From Propionibacteriaceae bacterium (lineage in GTDB: Bacteria > Actinomycetota > Actinomycetes > Propionibacteriales > Propionibacteriaceae): a stretch of DNA of 64,000 bases. Shown piece after piece: positions 20,944-29,716 of this stretch. The stretch spans positions 34,309-98,308 of the forward strand of contig JAIRYW010000063.1 in assembly GCA_031267645.1 (NCBI GenBank), given 5' to 3'. Numbering within the stretch: the first letter of the stretch is position 1; every line of letters begins with the position of its first letter. The notes under the pieces are model-generated. The model made no database searches, was not told the DNA's origin, and saw only the letters and a list, made by a program, of their open reading frames with translations. Made by a program: the position numbers and the translations under genes.

Positions 20944-22685
20944 GCCACCATCTCCTCGGCGCTGAGTTGGGATTCGACGATCTCGCGGTAAGTGTCACAA
21001 CTGGCTAACAGCTCGTCGTGACGGCCCCGACCGACGATCCGGCCGGCCTCCAAGACCAAGATCTGGTCGGCCTGGCGGATGGTGGAGACCCGTTGGGCCA
21101 CGATCAAGACCGCCGCTTGGGCCGTCTCGTCGGCCAAGGCGGCCCGCAAGCGGGCGTCGGTGGCGACGTCGAGGGCGGAGAAGGAGTCGTCGAAGATGTA
21201 GACCTCGGGCCGTTTGACCAAGGCCCGGGCGATGGACAGCCGCTGCCTCTGCCCGCCCGAGACATTGGAGCCGCCCTGGGCGATGGGGGCGTCCAAACCC
21301 TCGGGCAGATCGGACACGAAGTCCTTGGCCTGGGCCACCTCCAAGGCCTGCCACAGCTCCTGCTCGGTGGCGTCCGGTTTGCCGTAGCGCAGATTGGTGG
21401 CCACCGTGCCGGAGAAGAGGTACGGCTTCTGCGGCACCAGACCGATCTTGGACCACAACAGGTCGGGGTCGAGCTGGCGGATGTCGACCCCGTCGACCAT
21501 GACCTCGCCTGAGCTGACGTCGAACAGCCGCGGGATCAGGTTGATCAGGGTGGTCTTGCCCGAGCCGGTGGCCCCGATCACCGCCGTGGTCTGGCCCGGC
21601 CGGAGCTCGAAGTCGAGGTCGGACAGCAGAGCCTCTTCGGCCCCGGGGTACCGGAAGGAGACCCCGCGCAGCTCGACCTGGCCCCGACCGGTCGGCTGGA
21701 CCGGCTGGGCCGGCGGCTGGACGGTCGAGTCGGTGTCCAGCACCGCCATGATGCGGCGGGCGCAGACGGCCGCCCGCGGCACCATCACCAGCATCATGGT
21801 AGCCATCATGACCGACATCAAGATTTGCATGATGTAAGAGATGAAGGCGGTCAGCTGGCCGACCTGCATGGCCCCGGCGTCGATCTGGGAGGCCCCGAAC
21901 CACATCACGCCGACGTTGGACAGGTTGAGCACGATCATGACCAGGGGGAACATGGTCATCATGAGCCGGCCGACCCTCAGCCCGGTGTCGGTCAGTTCGC
22001 GGTTGGCCTGGCTGAAACGTTCGGCCTCGTAGTCCTCGCGGACGAAGGCGCGCACCACCCGGATGCCGGAGATGTGCTCACGCAGGACCCGGTTGATGGT
22101 GTCGGTGCGAGTCTGCATGGCGGAGAAGAGGGGACCCATGCGAGTCAGGATGATGGCCGCGATCAGGGCCAGGGCGCCGACGGCGGCGGCGATCAGCCAA
22201 CTCAGCGAGACATTGGTGCGCAAGGCCATGTAGACGCCACCGACCATGGTGATGGGCGCGCCCAAGATCAAGATGCAGGTCATCAAGACCACCATCTGGA
22301 CCTGCTGCACGTCATTGGTGTTACGGGTGATGAGGGAGGGGGCGCCGAACCGGCCCAGCTCCCGGGCTGAGAAATCCAAGGCCCGCTCGAAGATGTGCTG
22401 GCGGACGTCGCGCCCGAAGCCCATGGCCAGCCGGGCCCCGAAATAGACGGCGCAGACCTGGCTGACGACTTGGACGGCGGAGACGGCCAGCATGATGGCG
22501 CCGGAGCTCCAGATGTACCCAGGGTCGCCTTTGGCCACGCCATTGTCGATGATGTCGGCGTTCAGGCGGGGCAGGTAGAGGCTGGCGATGGTGGCGGCGA
22601 ACTGGAAGGCCACCACCGCGATGGCCTGGCCGACGTACGGTTTGAGGTGGCTGAAAACCAGCCGGATCAGTGGATTGCGGGTCAT
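20940..22685 (-). CDS. ABC multidrug-type exporter, first half
   Basis: A 581-residue ABC half-transporter with six membrane helices and a C-terminal ATPase. Walker A is GATGSGKTTL, Q-loop GLVPQKPYLF, signature NVSGGQRQRLSIARALV and Walker B VYIFDDSFSALD. The residue after Walker B is Asp (DDSFSALD) where the catalytic Glu is expected. That marks a degenerate ATP site, as in heterodimeric exporters such as TmrAB-like and BmrCD-like pairs. It overlaps the TetR stop and the next gene's start by ATGA, so all three are translationally coupled. Confidence 0.9.
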   Translation of the reverse strand: MTRNPLIRLVFSHLKPYVGQAIAVVAFQFAATIASLYLPRLNADIIDNGVAKGDPGYIWSSGAIMLAVSAVQVVSQVCAVYFGARLAMGFGRDVRQHIFERALDFSARELGRFGAPSLITRNTNDVQQVQMVVLMTCILILGAPITMVGGVYMALRTNVSLSWLIAAAVGALALIAAIILTRMGPLFSAMQTRTDTINRVLREHISGIRVVRAFVREDYEAERFSQANRELTDTGLRVGRLMMTMFPLVMIVLNLSNVGVMWFGASQIDAGAMQVGQLTAFISYIMQILMSVMMATMMLVMVPRAAVCARRIMAVLDTDSTVQPPAQPVQPTGRGQVELRGVSFRYPGAEEALLSDLDFELRPGQTTAVIGATGSGKTTLINLIPRLFDVSSGEVMVDGVDIRQLDPDLLWSKIGLVPQKPYLFSGTVATNLRYGKPDATEQELWQALEVAQAKDFVSDLPEGLDAPIAQGGSNVSGGQRQRLSIARALVKRPEVYIFDDSFSALDVATDARLRAALADETAQAAVLIVAQRVSTIRQADQILVLEAGRIVGRGRHDELLASCDTYREIVESQLSAEEMVA

Positions 22686-23491
22686 TGACGGTCTTTCGTG
22701 TTCTGGCAGTCGAGCAGGGCGCCCAAGACCAGTCGGCTGACGACGGTCGGGTCTTGGAGGCCGGGGTGGGCCAAGGGAGGCATGGCCGAGGCCAAGGCGA
22801 GCAGGCGGATGTAGGCGGCGGCCACTTCCAGGTCGACCGCCAAGCGTTCGCGGTCGGGGGCTAAGACGGCGGCGATGGCCTCCAGCAGGGCTTGCCCGCG
22901 CAGTTCAAGCTCGGATTGGTGGTCGCCCCAGAGGCCGGCTTTCCAGGAGCCGTCCGGCCCCCGCCGGGAGCCCCAACCACCGGCGGTCGGGCGGCCCCGC
23001 CAAGCCGGGCCGAAGCGGTCGGCCGGGTCGGCCTCGGCCGCCCGATCACAATGATCGGCCGGATCGCAACGGTCGGCCGGGTCGAAACCGCGATGGGGAC
23101 CGAATTTCCCGGCCGGGTCGAAGCGGCCATCCCGTCCGAACACGAATCTGGCCTGGGGGGTGTGCATGACCATCATCAGCGAGCGCGTCCGATGGCTGGC
23201 CTCCAGCAGCAGCCGGATCAAGCAGTCGATCCGCTGGGGCAAGGGCTGGTCCAGCGCGATGGCCTCGACCTCGCTCACCAACTGGCTCGGCTCCAAGGCC
23301 GTTCGGATGGCTTGGACAAGCAGGTCACGTTTGGTCTCGAAGTAGCGGAAGATGGTGCCCTCGGCCACCCCGGCGGCGGCCGCGATGGCCCGGGTCGAGA
23401 CGTCCAGACCGTGCTCCAACAAGAGCGGTATAGTGGCCGCGATAATCGACCGCCGGCGTTCTTGGGGCGGTTGGGCAGCTGCTCGGACCAT
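22682..23491 (-). CDS. TetR-family repressor of the ABC exporter, with a repeat insert
   Basis: A 269-residue TetR regulator. The HTH is typical (residues 11-55: RRRSIIAATIPLLLEHG, TRAIAAAAGVAEGTIFRYFETKRDLL). The ligand-binding domain is interrupted at about 124-165 by seven hexapeptide repeats of the form FDPADR, then a Gly/Arg/Trp stretch, before the domain resumes near 185. Most TetR proteins are about 200 residues; the excess is this insert. First gene of a TetR-ABC-ABC operon with ATGA junctions. Its ATG has no ribosome site but lies eight bases after a -10 TATGAT, so the mRNA is probably leaderless. Autoregulation is suggested by a perfect palindrome in the promoter. Confidence 0.88.
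   Translation of the reverse strand: MVRAAAQPPQERRRSIIAATIPLLLEHGLDVSTRAIAAAAGVAEGTIFRYFETKRDLLVQAIRTALEPSQLVSEVEAIALDQPLPQRIDCLIRLLLEASHRTRSLMMVMHTPQARFVFGRDGRFDPAGKFGPHRGFDPADRCDPADHCDRAAEADPADRFGPAWRGRPTAGGWGSRRGPDGSWKAGLWGDHQSELELRGQALLEAIAAVLAPDRERLAVDLEVAAAYIRLLALASAMPPLAHPGLQDPTVVSRLVLGALLDCQNTKDRQ
22997..23122. repeat. Seven 18-bp repeats inside the TetR gene
   Basis: 126 bases encode seven hexapeptides (FDPAGK, FGPHRG, FDPADR, CDPADH, CDRAAE, ADPADR, FGPAWR). The DNA units are diverged variants of a GGTCGGCCGGGTCGAAG-like 18-mer. The array sits in the sensor domain and keeps the frame. Confidence 0.75.
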
Positions 23492-23499
23492 GGGTCGAG

Positions 23500-23529
23500 A
23501 TCATAGTGAGTGAGTCCTCACTCATTCAA
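23500..23529 (-). promoter_or_regulatory. TetR promoter with operator filling the spacer
   Basis: On the minus strand, -35 TTGAAT (23524-23529) and -10 TATGAT (23500-23505) are 18 bases apart. The spacer is almost wholly a perfect 8-2-8 palindrome, TGAGTGAGTCCTCACTCA (23507-23524). The start would fall at or next to the ATG (23491), giving a leaderless transcript. Repressor bound here would block both hexamers. Confidence 0.7.
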
Positions 23530-23784
23530 ATCGACGCGCCCGCCACCGCTCCGAATCGGCTCTGGCAGCTGGCCGCGGGGGGAATCGCCCGCCGCCACCG
23601 GAGACCGCTCCGAGCCGGTCCCGCCGGCCGGGCCCGCTGGACAGTCCACCGCCCGACGCGGAAGAATCGCTGCGTCCCCGGGCCGTTTGGAGCCAGCGCT
23701 TGGCGCGACCCGGCGCCCGATCCCTGGGAGAGGTGGTCCGTCAGTGGCAGAGATGGCCCGCACGGCGCGGCGGCGGCCGACCCG

Positions 23785-25239
23785 GTGAGGGCGGAGACCA
23801 GTCCGGCGACCTGGATCCGACAGCGCGCCCGGTCCGCTGGGCACGGTCTGACCGCTTTGATCAGGCGCCACCGGCCCGGCCCGGTCCTGATCGCGGCCAG
23901 CCTGGTCTTGATCATCCATCTGGCCGTCGCCTGGCACCGCTACGCCACCTACCAACTCGGCTTCGACCTGGCTCTGTTCGGGGAGTCGGTGCGCGAGTAC
24001 AGCCACCTGCGACCGCCCCTCTCGACCATCAAATCGGGCCAACCCTTCAACATGCTGGGCGACCACTTCACCCCCATCCTGGCCCTGCTGGCCCCGATCT
24101 ACCGTCTGGTCCCGGACATCCGGCTGCTCTTGGCGGCCCAGGCCGTCCTCTTCGCCCTGGCCGCCGCCATCATCGGGCTGTGGGCGGCGGCCCGTTTGGG
24201 CCGCGGCGTCGGGGCCTTGCTGACGGTCGCCTTCGGGCTGTCCTGGGGCATCGTCCACGCCTTGCTGTTCGACTTCCACGAGATCGCCTTCGCCACTCCC
24301 CTGCTGGCCGGGGCCCTGATCGCGATCCAACGCCAGCGCTGGGCTTGGCTGTGGCTGCTGGTCGTATTGCTCTGGCTGACCAAGGAGGACACCACCTTCG
24401 TGACGGCCGGCCTCGGCCTGCTGTTGCTGACCCGGCGCCGTTGGCTACAGGGCCTGGCCCTGGGCGGCGCCAGCCTGGCGGTCTTCCTGGCCTTGGTCGA
24501 ATGGGTCATCCCCGGGCTGTCCCAGAGCGGCACGTACACCTACTTCGACGTGGTGGAGGGTTCGCCCTGGAGCGCCTTGGGGGCCAACCTGACCAGTCCC
24601 GCCTTCGCCACCTTCGTGCTGGCCGTGGCCTTCGTGGCCGGCCTCGGCCTGGCCTCGCCGATCATGGTGACGCTGGTCCCGCTGGTGGCGTCGCGGCTGG
24701 TGTCCAGCCGGTCGATCTACTTCGTCATGCAGCACCACTACCACGTCCTGGTCATGGTGGTCTGCGCCATGGCCTTGATCGACAGCTGGGACCGACTGCG
24801 CCGGCTCGACCACCGACCGCGCTGGGACCAGCTGATCAAACTGGTCGGCCTGGCCCAGATCGTCCTACTGGGCCTGGTGACAGCCCACGGGATCGAGATC
24901 CTGATCACCACCGGCGGCCTCGACCGGACCTATTCCAACTGCTCGGTCTGCGCCGACATCGACCGCGCCTTGCCCGTCATCCCGGACGGGGCCGACGTGG
25001 CGGCCGAGGTCTACATTTTGCCCCACTTGGTGGACCGCGCCCGGCCCCGCATGGCCATGCCCGACTGGCTGGACCAGACCGGGCGCCCGCTCGACCCCGA
25101 CTGGGTGATCTTGAATCTGAACTCCTCCGCCAACGACAACCTGACCAATCATTGGGAGGCCCTCACGGCCGAGCGGCTGCTGGCCGGCGGCTACGTCACG
25201 GTGTACGAGTCGGGCCCCATCGTGGTGCTCCAGCGCTGA
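23785..25239 (+). CDS. DUF2079 polytopic membrane protein
   Basis: A roughly 484-residue membrane protein of the DUF2079 family, distantly related to GT-C/mannosyltransferase-type enzymes and of unknown role. Features include the family stretch YQLGFDLALFGESVREYSHLRPP, the loop MLGDHFTPILALLAPIY with its conserved DHFxP, LFDFHEIAFATPLLAGAL, LLLWLTKEDTTFVTAGLGL and YFVMQHHYHVLVMVVC. At least eight transmembrane helices are apparent. The frame is open from GTG 23506, but that start lies inside the TetR promoter and its first 93 residues are Arg/Pro-rich. I therefore prefer GTG 23785, without a good ribosome site. Start uncertain, identity firmer. Convergent with the next TetR gene. Confidence 0.75.
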   Translation: MRAETSPATWIRQRARSAGHGLTALIRRHRPGPVLIAASLVLIIHLAVAWHRYATYQLGFDLALFGESVREYSHLRPPLSTIKSGQPFNMLGDHFTPILALLAPIYRLVPDIRLLLAAQAVLFALAAAIIGLWAAARLGRGVGALLTVAFGLSWGIVHALLFDFHEIAFATPLLAGALIAIQRQRWAWLWLLVVLLWLTKEDTTFVTAGLGLLLLTRRRWLQGLALGGASLAVFLALVEWVIPGLSQSGTYTYFDVVEGSPWSALGANLTSPAFATFVLAVAFVAGLGLASPIMVTLVPLVASRLVSSRSIYFVMQHHYHVLVMVVCAMALIDSWDRLRRLDHRPRWDQLIKLVGLAQIVLLGLVTAHGIEILITTGGLDRTYSNCSVCADIDRALPVIPDGADVAAEVYILPHLVDRARPRMAMPDWLDQTGRPLDPDWVILNLNSSANDNLTNHWEALTAERLLAGGYVTVYESGPIVVLQR

Positions 25240-25251
25240 GGCCGTCCGACC

Positions 25252-25269
25252 CGAGCGCCGGACCGCTCG
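25252..25269. terminator. Hairpin between convergent genes
   Basis: CGAGCG-CCGGAC-CGCTCG occupies most of the 31-base gap between the DUF2079 gene and the minus-strand TetR gene. Its position suits a bidirectional terminator. Confidence 0.45.
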
Positions 25270-25270
25270 A

Positions 25271-25933
25271 TCAGCCCTCGGCTGGCGGCGGGCTGCCGGC
25301 CCGGCTCTGGCGACCGGACCGGGGCTCGGGGGCCCCGGTCGGCCCGGGCCGGCCGCGGGAGGCCGCCACGGCCAGGTCGACCAACCGCCCCAAGTCGCTC
25401 GCCATCGAGATGTCCGAGTCGTAGAGCCACTGGATCTGCAGACCGTCGGCGGCCGCGATCAGGATCCGGGCCAGCCAGGCCGCCTGGTCCTGGGAGAGGC
25501 CTTTGGCCGCCAGCAGACCTTCGGCCAGACCGTCCACGAAAGACTGGTAACGATCCCGGAAGTAGGCGTGGGCCGGGTGGGTGGGGGCAGCGCCGGCGAC
25601 CGCCTGCTCGAGGTAGAGCCGCACCAGTCCGGGCGTCTCGGCGTTGCGGGCGATGAGCTGCCCCAGCCGGTGGAAGTCCTCCGGACTGAGGGATTCGTCC
25701 GGGGCCCGGAAGCGGTCGCGGTCGTCCCGGACGCGGACGACGCCCAGGAATAGCTCTTGCCGATTGGGGAAGTAGTGGAGCAGCGCGGTCTGGGTCAGGC
25801 CGACCTTGTCGGCGATGGCTTGGAGGGTGGGGCCGCCGGCGTCCGACTCGGCGTAGGCCTCCAGAGCAGCCCTCAGGATGGCGCTCCGGCGCTCGACGGA
25901 CTTCTTGTACGGTCCACGCTTCTCCTTGGCCAT
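25271..25933 (-). CDS. TetR-family regulator of the beta-glucoside operon
   Basis: A 220-residue TetR regulator: HTH at about 11-57 (RRSAILRAALEAYAESDAGGPTLQAIADKVGLTQTALLHYFPNRQELF) and an alpha-helical effector domain with ARILIAADGLQIQWLYD-like C-terminal features. The start is ATG 25933 (MAKEKRGPYKK). The frame is open further upstream but that part overlaps the divergent promoter. It diverges from the MFS/GH1/esterase/SGNH operon, and the palindrome over that operon's -10 is its most likely site. The ligand is probably an aglycone or glucoside, by inference from the neighbours. Confidence 0.87.
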   Translation of the reverse strand: MAKEKRGPYKKSVERRSAILRAALEAYAESDAGGPTLQAIADKVGLTQTALLHYFPNRQELFLGVVRVRDDRDRFRAPDESLSPEDFHRLGQLIARNAETPGLVRLYLEQAVAGAAPTHPAHAYFRDRYQSFVDGLAEGLLAAKGLSQDQAAWLARILIAAADGLQIQWLYDSDISMASDLGRLVDLAVAASRGRPGPTGAPEPRSGRQSRAGSPPPAEG

Positions 25934-26018
25934 GCCGCCATTATCCCGGTCCCGACCGCCACTGGCGGGGCCGGCGCGGCCCGGCGCGGCGAGGGCCGGG
26001 CCAGCGGCCCGAGGAGGG

Positions 26019-26056
26019 TTGACAGACCTTAAAACTGAGTTATACTCAATTTTGAG
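26019..26056 (+). promoter_or_regulatory. Near-consensus promoter overlapped by a palindromic operator
   Basis: -35 TTGACA (26019-26024) and -10 TATACT (26041-26046) are spaced 16 bases. The palindrome TGAGT-TAT-ACTCA (26036-26048) covers the -10, and a second, CTCAA-TT-TTGAG (26045-26056), overlaps it. This gives three TTGAG/TGAGT half-sites in alternating orientation. It drives the MFS-GH1 operon and probably binds the divergent TetR. Confidence 0.75.
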
Positions 26057-26086
26057 CACAGTTCAATTCTTCCGAAGGAGTGAGGA

Positions 26087-27403
26087 TTGAGTACCCAGAT
26101 CGAACCACCGACCGCGACCGGCGCGACCGGCCCGACGCCCGCCGCCGAGACCCGGACTGAAGCGGCCGCTCCGGCCCAGCTGGCGGACCAGCCGGGCGTC
26201 TACACCACCAAACTGGGCCGCTTCGGCCTTTTGACCCTGCTCGGGGCCTTGTCTTGGGCCATCCCCTCGGCCAACTACGGGACGCTGTCCCAGTCTCTGT
26301 TCGCCACCATGGACCCGGTCCACAAGGTCAAGATGGTGGCCATCTTGGCCACCGTCTCCTCGATCGGCGGGTCGCTGGCCGTGATCGTGGGCGGCCTGCT
26401 GTCGGACCGCACCCGGTCCGTCTACGGCAAGCGCAAGCCCTGGCTGCTAGCGGGCTCGTTGCTGGCGGCCGGCTCCATGGGGGCGGTCTGGTTCACCACC
26501 AGCTTCCCGCTCCTGGTGGTGGAGTTCACCGTCAGCCAGATCGGCCTCAACATCATGGTGGCGGCCCTGTCCGCCCTGCTGCCGGACCGCGTGGGCAAGG
26601 CCCTGCTGGGCCGGGCCTCGGCCTTGGCCGGGCTGGGGAACCTGCTGGGCGGGGCGATCGGCGGCGTCATCGCCTCCGGCTTCCTGCCGACCCCCAAGTT
26701 GGGCCTGGTGATAGTCCCCTGGACCATGGTGGCGGCGGCCGTGGCCATCTGCCTGCTCCTGCCCACCATCTCCAGCCAGGACGCCCCGGTCGAACGGCTG
26801 GTCGGCCGCCGGCTGCTGCGCCAGCTGGCGCCCCCGGCCGACCGCGACTTCTGGCTGGTGTTCGGCGGCCGGGTGCTCTTCCTGCTGGGCCTGCTCACCA
26901 CCTTCGCGTACCAGCTCTACATCCTGACCGACCACTTCGGAGCCGACGCCGCCGTGGCCCAGAGCATGATCGCGCTGTCCGGCGTCATCCTGGCTCTGGG
27001 GGCGGGCGTCTTCACCGTGGTCATGGGCCCGGTGTCGGACAAGGTGAAAAGGCGCAAGCCGTTCGTGATCGGCGCCGGCGTGGTCGGGGCCGCGGGCGTC
27101 TCGCTGCTGTTGACCTCGCACAATGTGGCGGTCTTCCCCATCTCGATCGCGGCCCTGTCGGTGGCCTACGGCACCTTCATCTCGGTCGACCAAGCCCTGA
27201 TGGTGGAAGTGCTGCCTGACCAAGCCAACGCCGCCCGCGACCTGGGCTTCCTGACCGTGGCCAACTCGGCTCCCGGCGTCCTGGCCCCCGGCCTGGCCGG
27301 CCTGCTAGTCGGGATCGGCGGCTATCCGGCGGTCTTCGCCGGCGGCCTAGCCATGACCCTGATCAGCGGGGTCTTCTTGTTCTTCGTCCGTCGAGTTCGC
27401 TGA
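26087..27403 (+). CDS. MFS sugar/glycoside transporter
   Basis: A 438-residue, 12-helix major facilitator. The cytoplasmic loop 2-3 motif is present as GGLLSDRTRSVYGKRKPWLLAG, the arrangement of glycoside-cation symporter-like MFS proteins. A second such loop, GPVSDKVKRRKPFVIG, lies after TM8. A Pro/Thr/Ala-rich N-terminus of about 45 residues precedes TM1. The TTG start has AAGGAG six bases upstream. GH1 follows after 12 bases, so it probably imports a beta-glucoside or disaccharide for intracellular cleavage. Confidence 0.88.
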   Translation: MSTQIEPPTATGATGPTPAAETRTEAAAPAQLADQPGVYTTKLGRFGLLTLLGALSWAIPSANYGTLSQSLFATMDPVHKVKMVAILATVSSIGGSLAVIVGGLLSDRTRSVYGKRKPWLLAGSLLAAGSMGAVWFTTSFPLLVVEFTVSQIGLNIMVAALSALLPDRVGKALLGRASALAGLGNLLGGAIGGVIASGFLPTPKLGLVIVPWTMVAAAVAICLLLPTISSQDAPVERLVGRRLLRQLAPPADRDFWLVFGGRVLFLLGLLTTFAYQLYILTDHFGADAAVAQSMIALSGVILALGAGVFTVVMGPVSDKVKRRKPFVIGAGVVGAAGVSLLLTSHNVAVFPISIAALSVAYGTFISVDQALMVEVLPDQANAARDLGFLTVANSAPGVLAPGLAGLLVGIGGYPAVFAGGLAMTLISGVFLFFVRRVR

Positions 27404-27415
27404 AAGGAACCAACC

Positions 27416-28603
27416 ATGGCCCAATTCCCAGCCGATTTCAGGTGGGGCGCGTCCACTTCGGCCCACCAGATCGAAGGCGGCAACGTCGCCTCCGACTGGT
27501 GGCACCTCGAACAGGCGCCCGGCAGCTTCGTGGCGGAGCCCAGCGGCGACGCCTGCGACTCCTACCACCGTTGGCGCGAAGACCTCGCCTTGCTGGCCGA
27601 GGCTGGCCTCAACGCCTACCGCTTCTCGATCGAGTGGGCCCGGATCGAGCCGGCCCCCGGCCGGATCTCAATCGCCCAGTTGGACCACTACCGAGCCATG
27701 GTCGAAACCGCCCTGGAGTTGGGAATCCAACCGCTGGTGACCCTCCATCACTTCACCAACCCGGCCTGGCTAGGTGCGATGGGCGGATGGGCGCATCCGG
27801 AGGCGCCGCCGCGGTTCGCCGCCTACGCCGCCGCCGTGGCACCGCTGTTGGAAGGCGTCGAACACGTCTGCCTGATCAACGAGCCCAATATGGTGGCCCT
27901 CTTCCCGGTCTTGATGGCGGCCGGTTTGGACGTCCTGGGCCAGTCGCTGCCAGCGGTCGACCCGGCCACCAGCGCCGGCCTGATCGCCGGCCACCACGCC
28001 GCCCGGGCGGCTCTGCGCCCCCTGCTGCCCCAGGCCCAGCTGGGCTGGTCCATCGCGGCCCAGACCTACCATCCGGCCCCGGGGGCCGAAGATCTGGCGG
28101 CGGCCTACCAGAGAGAATCCGAGGACCTGTTCTACGACGCCGCCGCCGGAGACGACTGGATCGGAGTCCAGGCCTACACCTGCCGCCGGGTCAAGGCAGT
28201 GGACGGCGTCCTGGCCCCCGACCCGCGCCCAAACGTCGAACGCACCATCAGCGGTTGGGAGTATTACCCGGCCGCCCTGGCCGAGTGCGTGCGCCGGGTG
28301 GCGGCCCTGACCGGGTTGCCGGTCCTGGTGACCGAGAACGGCATCGCCACGGCCGACGACGCGGAGCGCATCGCTTACACCCAGGCCGCTCTGGACGACC
28401 TGGCCCAGGCCATGGCCGAAGGCGTGGACGTCCGGGGCTACTTCCATTGGAGCCTGCTCGACAACTACGAATGGGGCTCTTTCGCCCCCACCTTCGGCCT
28501 GGTGGCAGTCGACCGCCAGACCTTCGTCCGCACCCCGAAACCATCTCTGGCCTGGCTGGGCGGCCTGGCCCGCGCCGCCGCCACCGCCCCTGAAAGGAAA
28601 TGA
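27416..28603 (+). CDS. GH1 beta-glucosidase (intracellular)
   Basis: A 395-residue family 1 glycoside hydrolase that cleaves beta-glucosides with retention. The acid/base is Glu156 in LINEPN and the nucleophile Glu307 in LVTENG. The N-terminal FRWGASTSAHQIEGG and YRFSIEWARIEP, and the C-terminal GYFHWSLLDNYEWG (aglycone Trp/Glu region), are all present. At 395 residues it is shorter than the usual 440-480 but all core motifs are there. No signal peptide. It overlaps or nearly abuts the esterase gene downstream and shares its promoter with the MFS gene. Confidence 0.95.
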   Translation: MAQFPADFRWGASTSAHQIEGGNVASDWWHLEQAPGSFVAEPSGDACDSYHRWREDLALLAEAGLNAYRFSIEWARIEPAPGRISIAQLDHYRAMVETALELGIQPLVTLHHFTNPAWLGAMGGWAHPEAPPRFAAYAAAVAPLLEGVEHVCLINEPNMVALFPVLMAAGLDVLGQSLPAVDPATSAGLIAGHHAARAALRPLLPQAQLGWSIAAQTYHPAPGAEDLAAAYQRESEDLFYDAAAGDDWIGVQAYTCRRVKAVDGVLAPDPRPNVERTISGWEYYPAALAECVRRVAALTGLPVLVTENGIATADDAERIAYTQAALDDLAQAMAEGVDVRGYFHWSLLDNYEWGSFAPTFGLVAVDRQTFVRTPKPSLAWLGGLARAAATAPERK

Positions 28604-28605
28604 CC

Positions 28606-29673
28606 ATGACCACCGAACCGACTGACTTCACCGCCGCCCGCCCGCCCGTCCCGAGTCCTTTCTCGGTCGGTATCCCAGACCAGGAGTACGCCGTCCTGGC
28701 CGCCGCCCCCGACTACCGTCGGCGCTTGGACCCGGCGCTGGGCCCCTTCGTCGAATACCTCAAAGGCGATATGCCCGACGTCCCGATCGAAGTGGAGCGG
28801 GCCCAGTCGTTGGCCGCCTCCCAGGCCCAGGTCGGCGTCGCTTTCGAGCCCGCGCCGGCCGAGGTCGAGATTGGCCGGCTGTGGATCCCGGGGGCTGAGT
28901 CAGACCAGCGGATCATGCTGAAGACCTACCGCGCCCCGACCCCGGACCAGCCCGCTGAGGCGCTGCGACCGGGCCTGCTCTACATCCACGGCGGCGGCTG
29001 GTGCGCCGGCTCGGCCGACGCCGCCGAGGTCGACGCCTGGTGCGGCCAGGTGGCCCACGAGGCCGGCTTGGTGATCGCCTCGGTCGAATACCGGCTAGCT
29101 CCCGAAGACAAGTTCCCGGCCGGTTTCCTGGACTGCTGGGCGGCTCTGGAGTGGGTCGCCGCCAACGCCGAGCTGCTCGGGATGGACCGCTCCCGCCTGG
29201 CCGTGGGCGGCGGCTCGGCCGGCGGCAATCTGAGCGCGGCGGTGGCGCTGAAGGCCAAGGCCGCCGGCGGCCCGGCCATCGCGCTGCAGTTGCTGGAGAT
29301 GCCGGCCTTGGACTTCACTTTGAGCTCGCCCTCGACGCACGAGTTCGACGCCGATTTCCCGGCTGTGGGCCAGATGGTGACGACCATGCTGCCGCGCTAC
29401 CTGGACGACGTCGCCCAGGCCCAGGACCCGTACGTCTCGCCGCTGCTGGCTCCAGACCTGACCGGCCTGCCGCGGGCGGCGATCCTGATCTGCGAGATCG
29501 ATCCGGTGCGCGACGACGGTCTGCGTTACGCCGAACGGTTGCGCCAGGCCGGCGTCGAGGTGGACGCCCGGGTCTACCAGGGGATGCTGCACGGCTGCTC
29601 CTCGCTGACCTTGATGTTGCCCAGCGCCCGCGCCTGGCGCGACCACTGCGTGGCCGCCCTGAAGACGCTCTGA
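28606..29673 (+). CDS. Alpha/beta-hydrolase esterase (HSL family)
   Basis: A roughly 355-residue hormone-sensitive-lipase-type esterase. The oxyanion-hole motif HGGGW is at 128-132 and the nucleophile Ser204 in GGGSAGGN. The catalytic Asp is probably in EIDPVRDDG and the His in GMLHGCSSL near the C-terminus. I place the start at ATG 28606, with GAAAGGA seven bases before it; ATG 28600 is in frame but too close to that site. It is co-transcribed with the GH1 enzyme, which suggests it removes acyl (acetyl, feruloyl or other) groups from imported glycosides. No signal peptide. Confidence 0.88.
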   Translation: MTTEPTDFTAARPPVPSPFSVGIPDQEYAVLAAAPDYRRRLDPALGPFVEYLKGDMPDVPIEVERAQSLAASQAQVGVAFEPAPAEVEIGRLWIPGAESDQRIMLKTYRAPTPDQPAEALRPGLLYIHGGGWCAGSADAAEVDAWCGQVAHEAGLVIASVEYRLAPEDKFPAGFLDCWAALEWVAANAELLGMDRSRLAVGGGSAGGNLSAAVALKAKAAGGPAIALQLLEMPALDFTLSSPSTHEFDADFPAVGQMVTTMLPRYLDDVAQAQDPYVSPLLAPDLTGLPRAAILICEIDPVRDDGLRYAERLRQAGVEVDARVYQGMLHGCSSLTLMLPSARAWRDHCVAALKTL

Positions 29674-29716
29674 CCCGGCCTGGCCCGGGGTTCCCCATCG
29701 ACCAGAGGAGGTTTCC

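Noticed and set aside
23506..23784. Earlier start for the DUF2079 gene
   Set aside because: The codon lies inside the TetR promoter and operator, and the extra residues are low-complexity.
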